DNA from: Limnohabitans sp.
GTDB lineage: Bacteria; Pseudomonadota; Gammaproteobacteria; Burkholderiales; Burkholderiaceae_C
Reading direction: 5' to 3'
DNA length: 13,272 nucleotides
Assembly: GCA_018883305.1 (NCBI GenBank)
Contig: VEQI01000052.1
Location: 1 to 13,272, forward strand
Shown here: positions 13,224 to 13,272 of the stretch, one piece after another
How the letters are laid out: each line of letters opens with the position of its first letter
Numbering within the stretch: the stretch's first letter is position 1
The notes under the pieces: model-generated
Seen by the model: the letters and a program-made list of their open reading frames with translations, nothing else
Told to the model about the DNA's origin: nothing
Databases searched by the model: none
Translations under genes and position numbers: made by a program

Positions 13224-13272
13224 GATAAACAATTTATTTATTTTATGAGTGGATTGTCAGACACTGCTGTCA
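13224..13272 (-). promoter_or_regulatory. AT-rich upstream region of the right-hand lysR gene
   Basis: The stretch is strikingly AT-rich compared with the rest of the window. ATAAA-CAA-TTTAT (13225-13237) is an inverted repeat, and TCATG-GAATA-CATGA (13211-13225) overlaps the start codons. This is where a divergent promoter/operator is expected, but no clear -35/-10 pair can be named and the window ends here. Confidence 0.3.

Overview
The window is GC-rich, gene-dense DNA (no gap over about 125 bases) that looks like a betaproteobacterial, probably Comamonadaceae, chromosome. The reasons are two Bug-type (TctC family) binding proteins, LysR regulators, and a protocatechuate 4,5-cleavage operon whose gene order closely follows the pmd operon known from Comamonas. 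No mobile element, tRNA, rRNA or CRISPR array was seen.

Left block (1-2689, + strand): the end of a LivM-type permease, then LivG and LivF ATPases and a Bug-type periplasmic binding protein. The starts overlap the preceding stop codons, so this is a translationally coupled transport operon. It converges, one base apart, on a LysR regulator gene (2691-3635, - strand).

Central block (3745-11120, + strand): a catabolic operon divergent from that LysR gene. The 109-bp spacer carries a near-ideal LysR-type operator (8-bp arms, T-N11-A). The order is pmdU (oxalomesaconate isomerase), pmdE (hydratase), pmdF (aldolase), a second Bug-type binding protein, pmdD (pyrone dicarboxylate hydrolase), pmdA and pmdB (protocatechuate 4,5-dioxygenase alpha and beta) and pmdC (semialdehyde dehydrogenase). 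Together they take protocatechuate to pyruvate and oxaloacetate: PmdAB opens the ring, PmdC oxidises the semialdehyde to 2-pyrone-4,6-dicarboxylate, PmdD hydrolyses it to oxalomesaconate, PmdU isomerises, PmdE hydrates and PmdF cleaves. Relative to the Comamonas order as I recall it (pmdUKEFDABC), the MFS transporter pmdK is absent between U and E, and a Bug protein sits between F and D. A hairpin follows pmdC.

Right block (11170-13223, - strand): a cytochrome b561-like membrane protein overlapping a small monohaem cytochrome c of the SHP/DUF1924 type, preceded by a second LysR regulator gene. No dihaem cytochrome c partner, common beside SHP genes, is visible here.

Most notable for follow-up are the Bug protein coupled to a Liv-type ABC transporter, the transporter swap inside the pmd operon, the divergent operator with a possibly leaderless pmdU transcript, and the SHP/cytochrome b pair lacking its usual dihaem partner.
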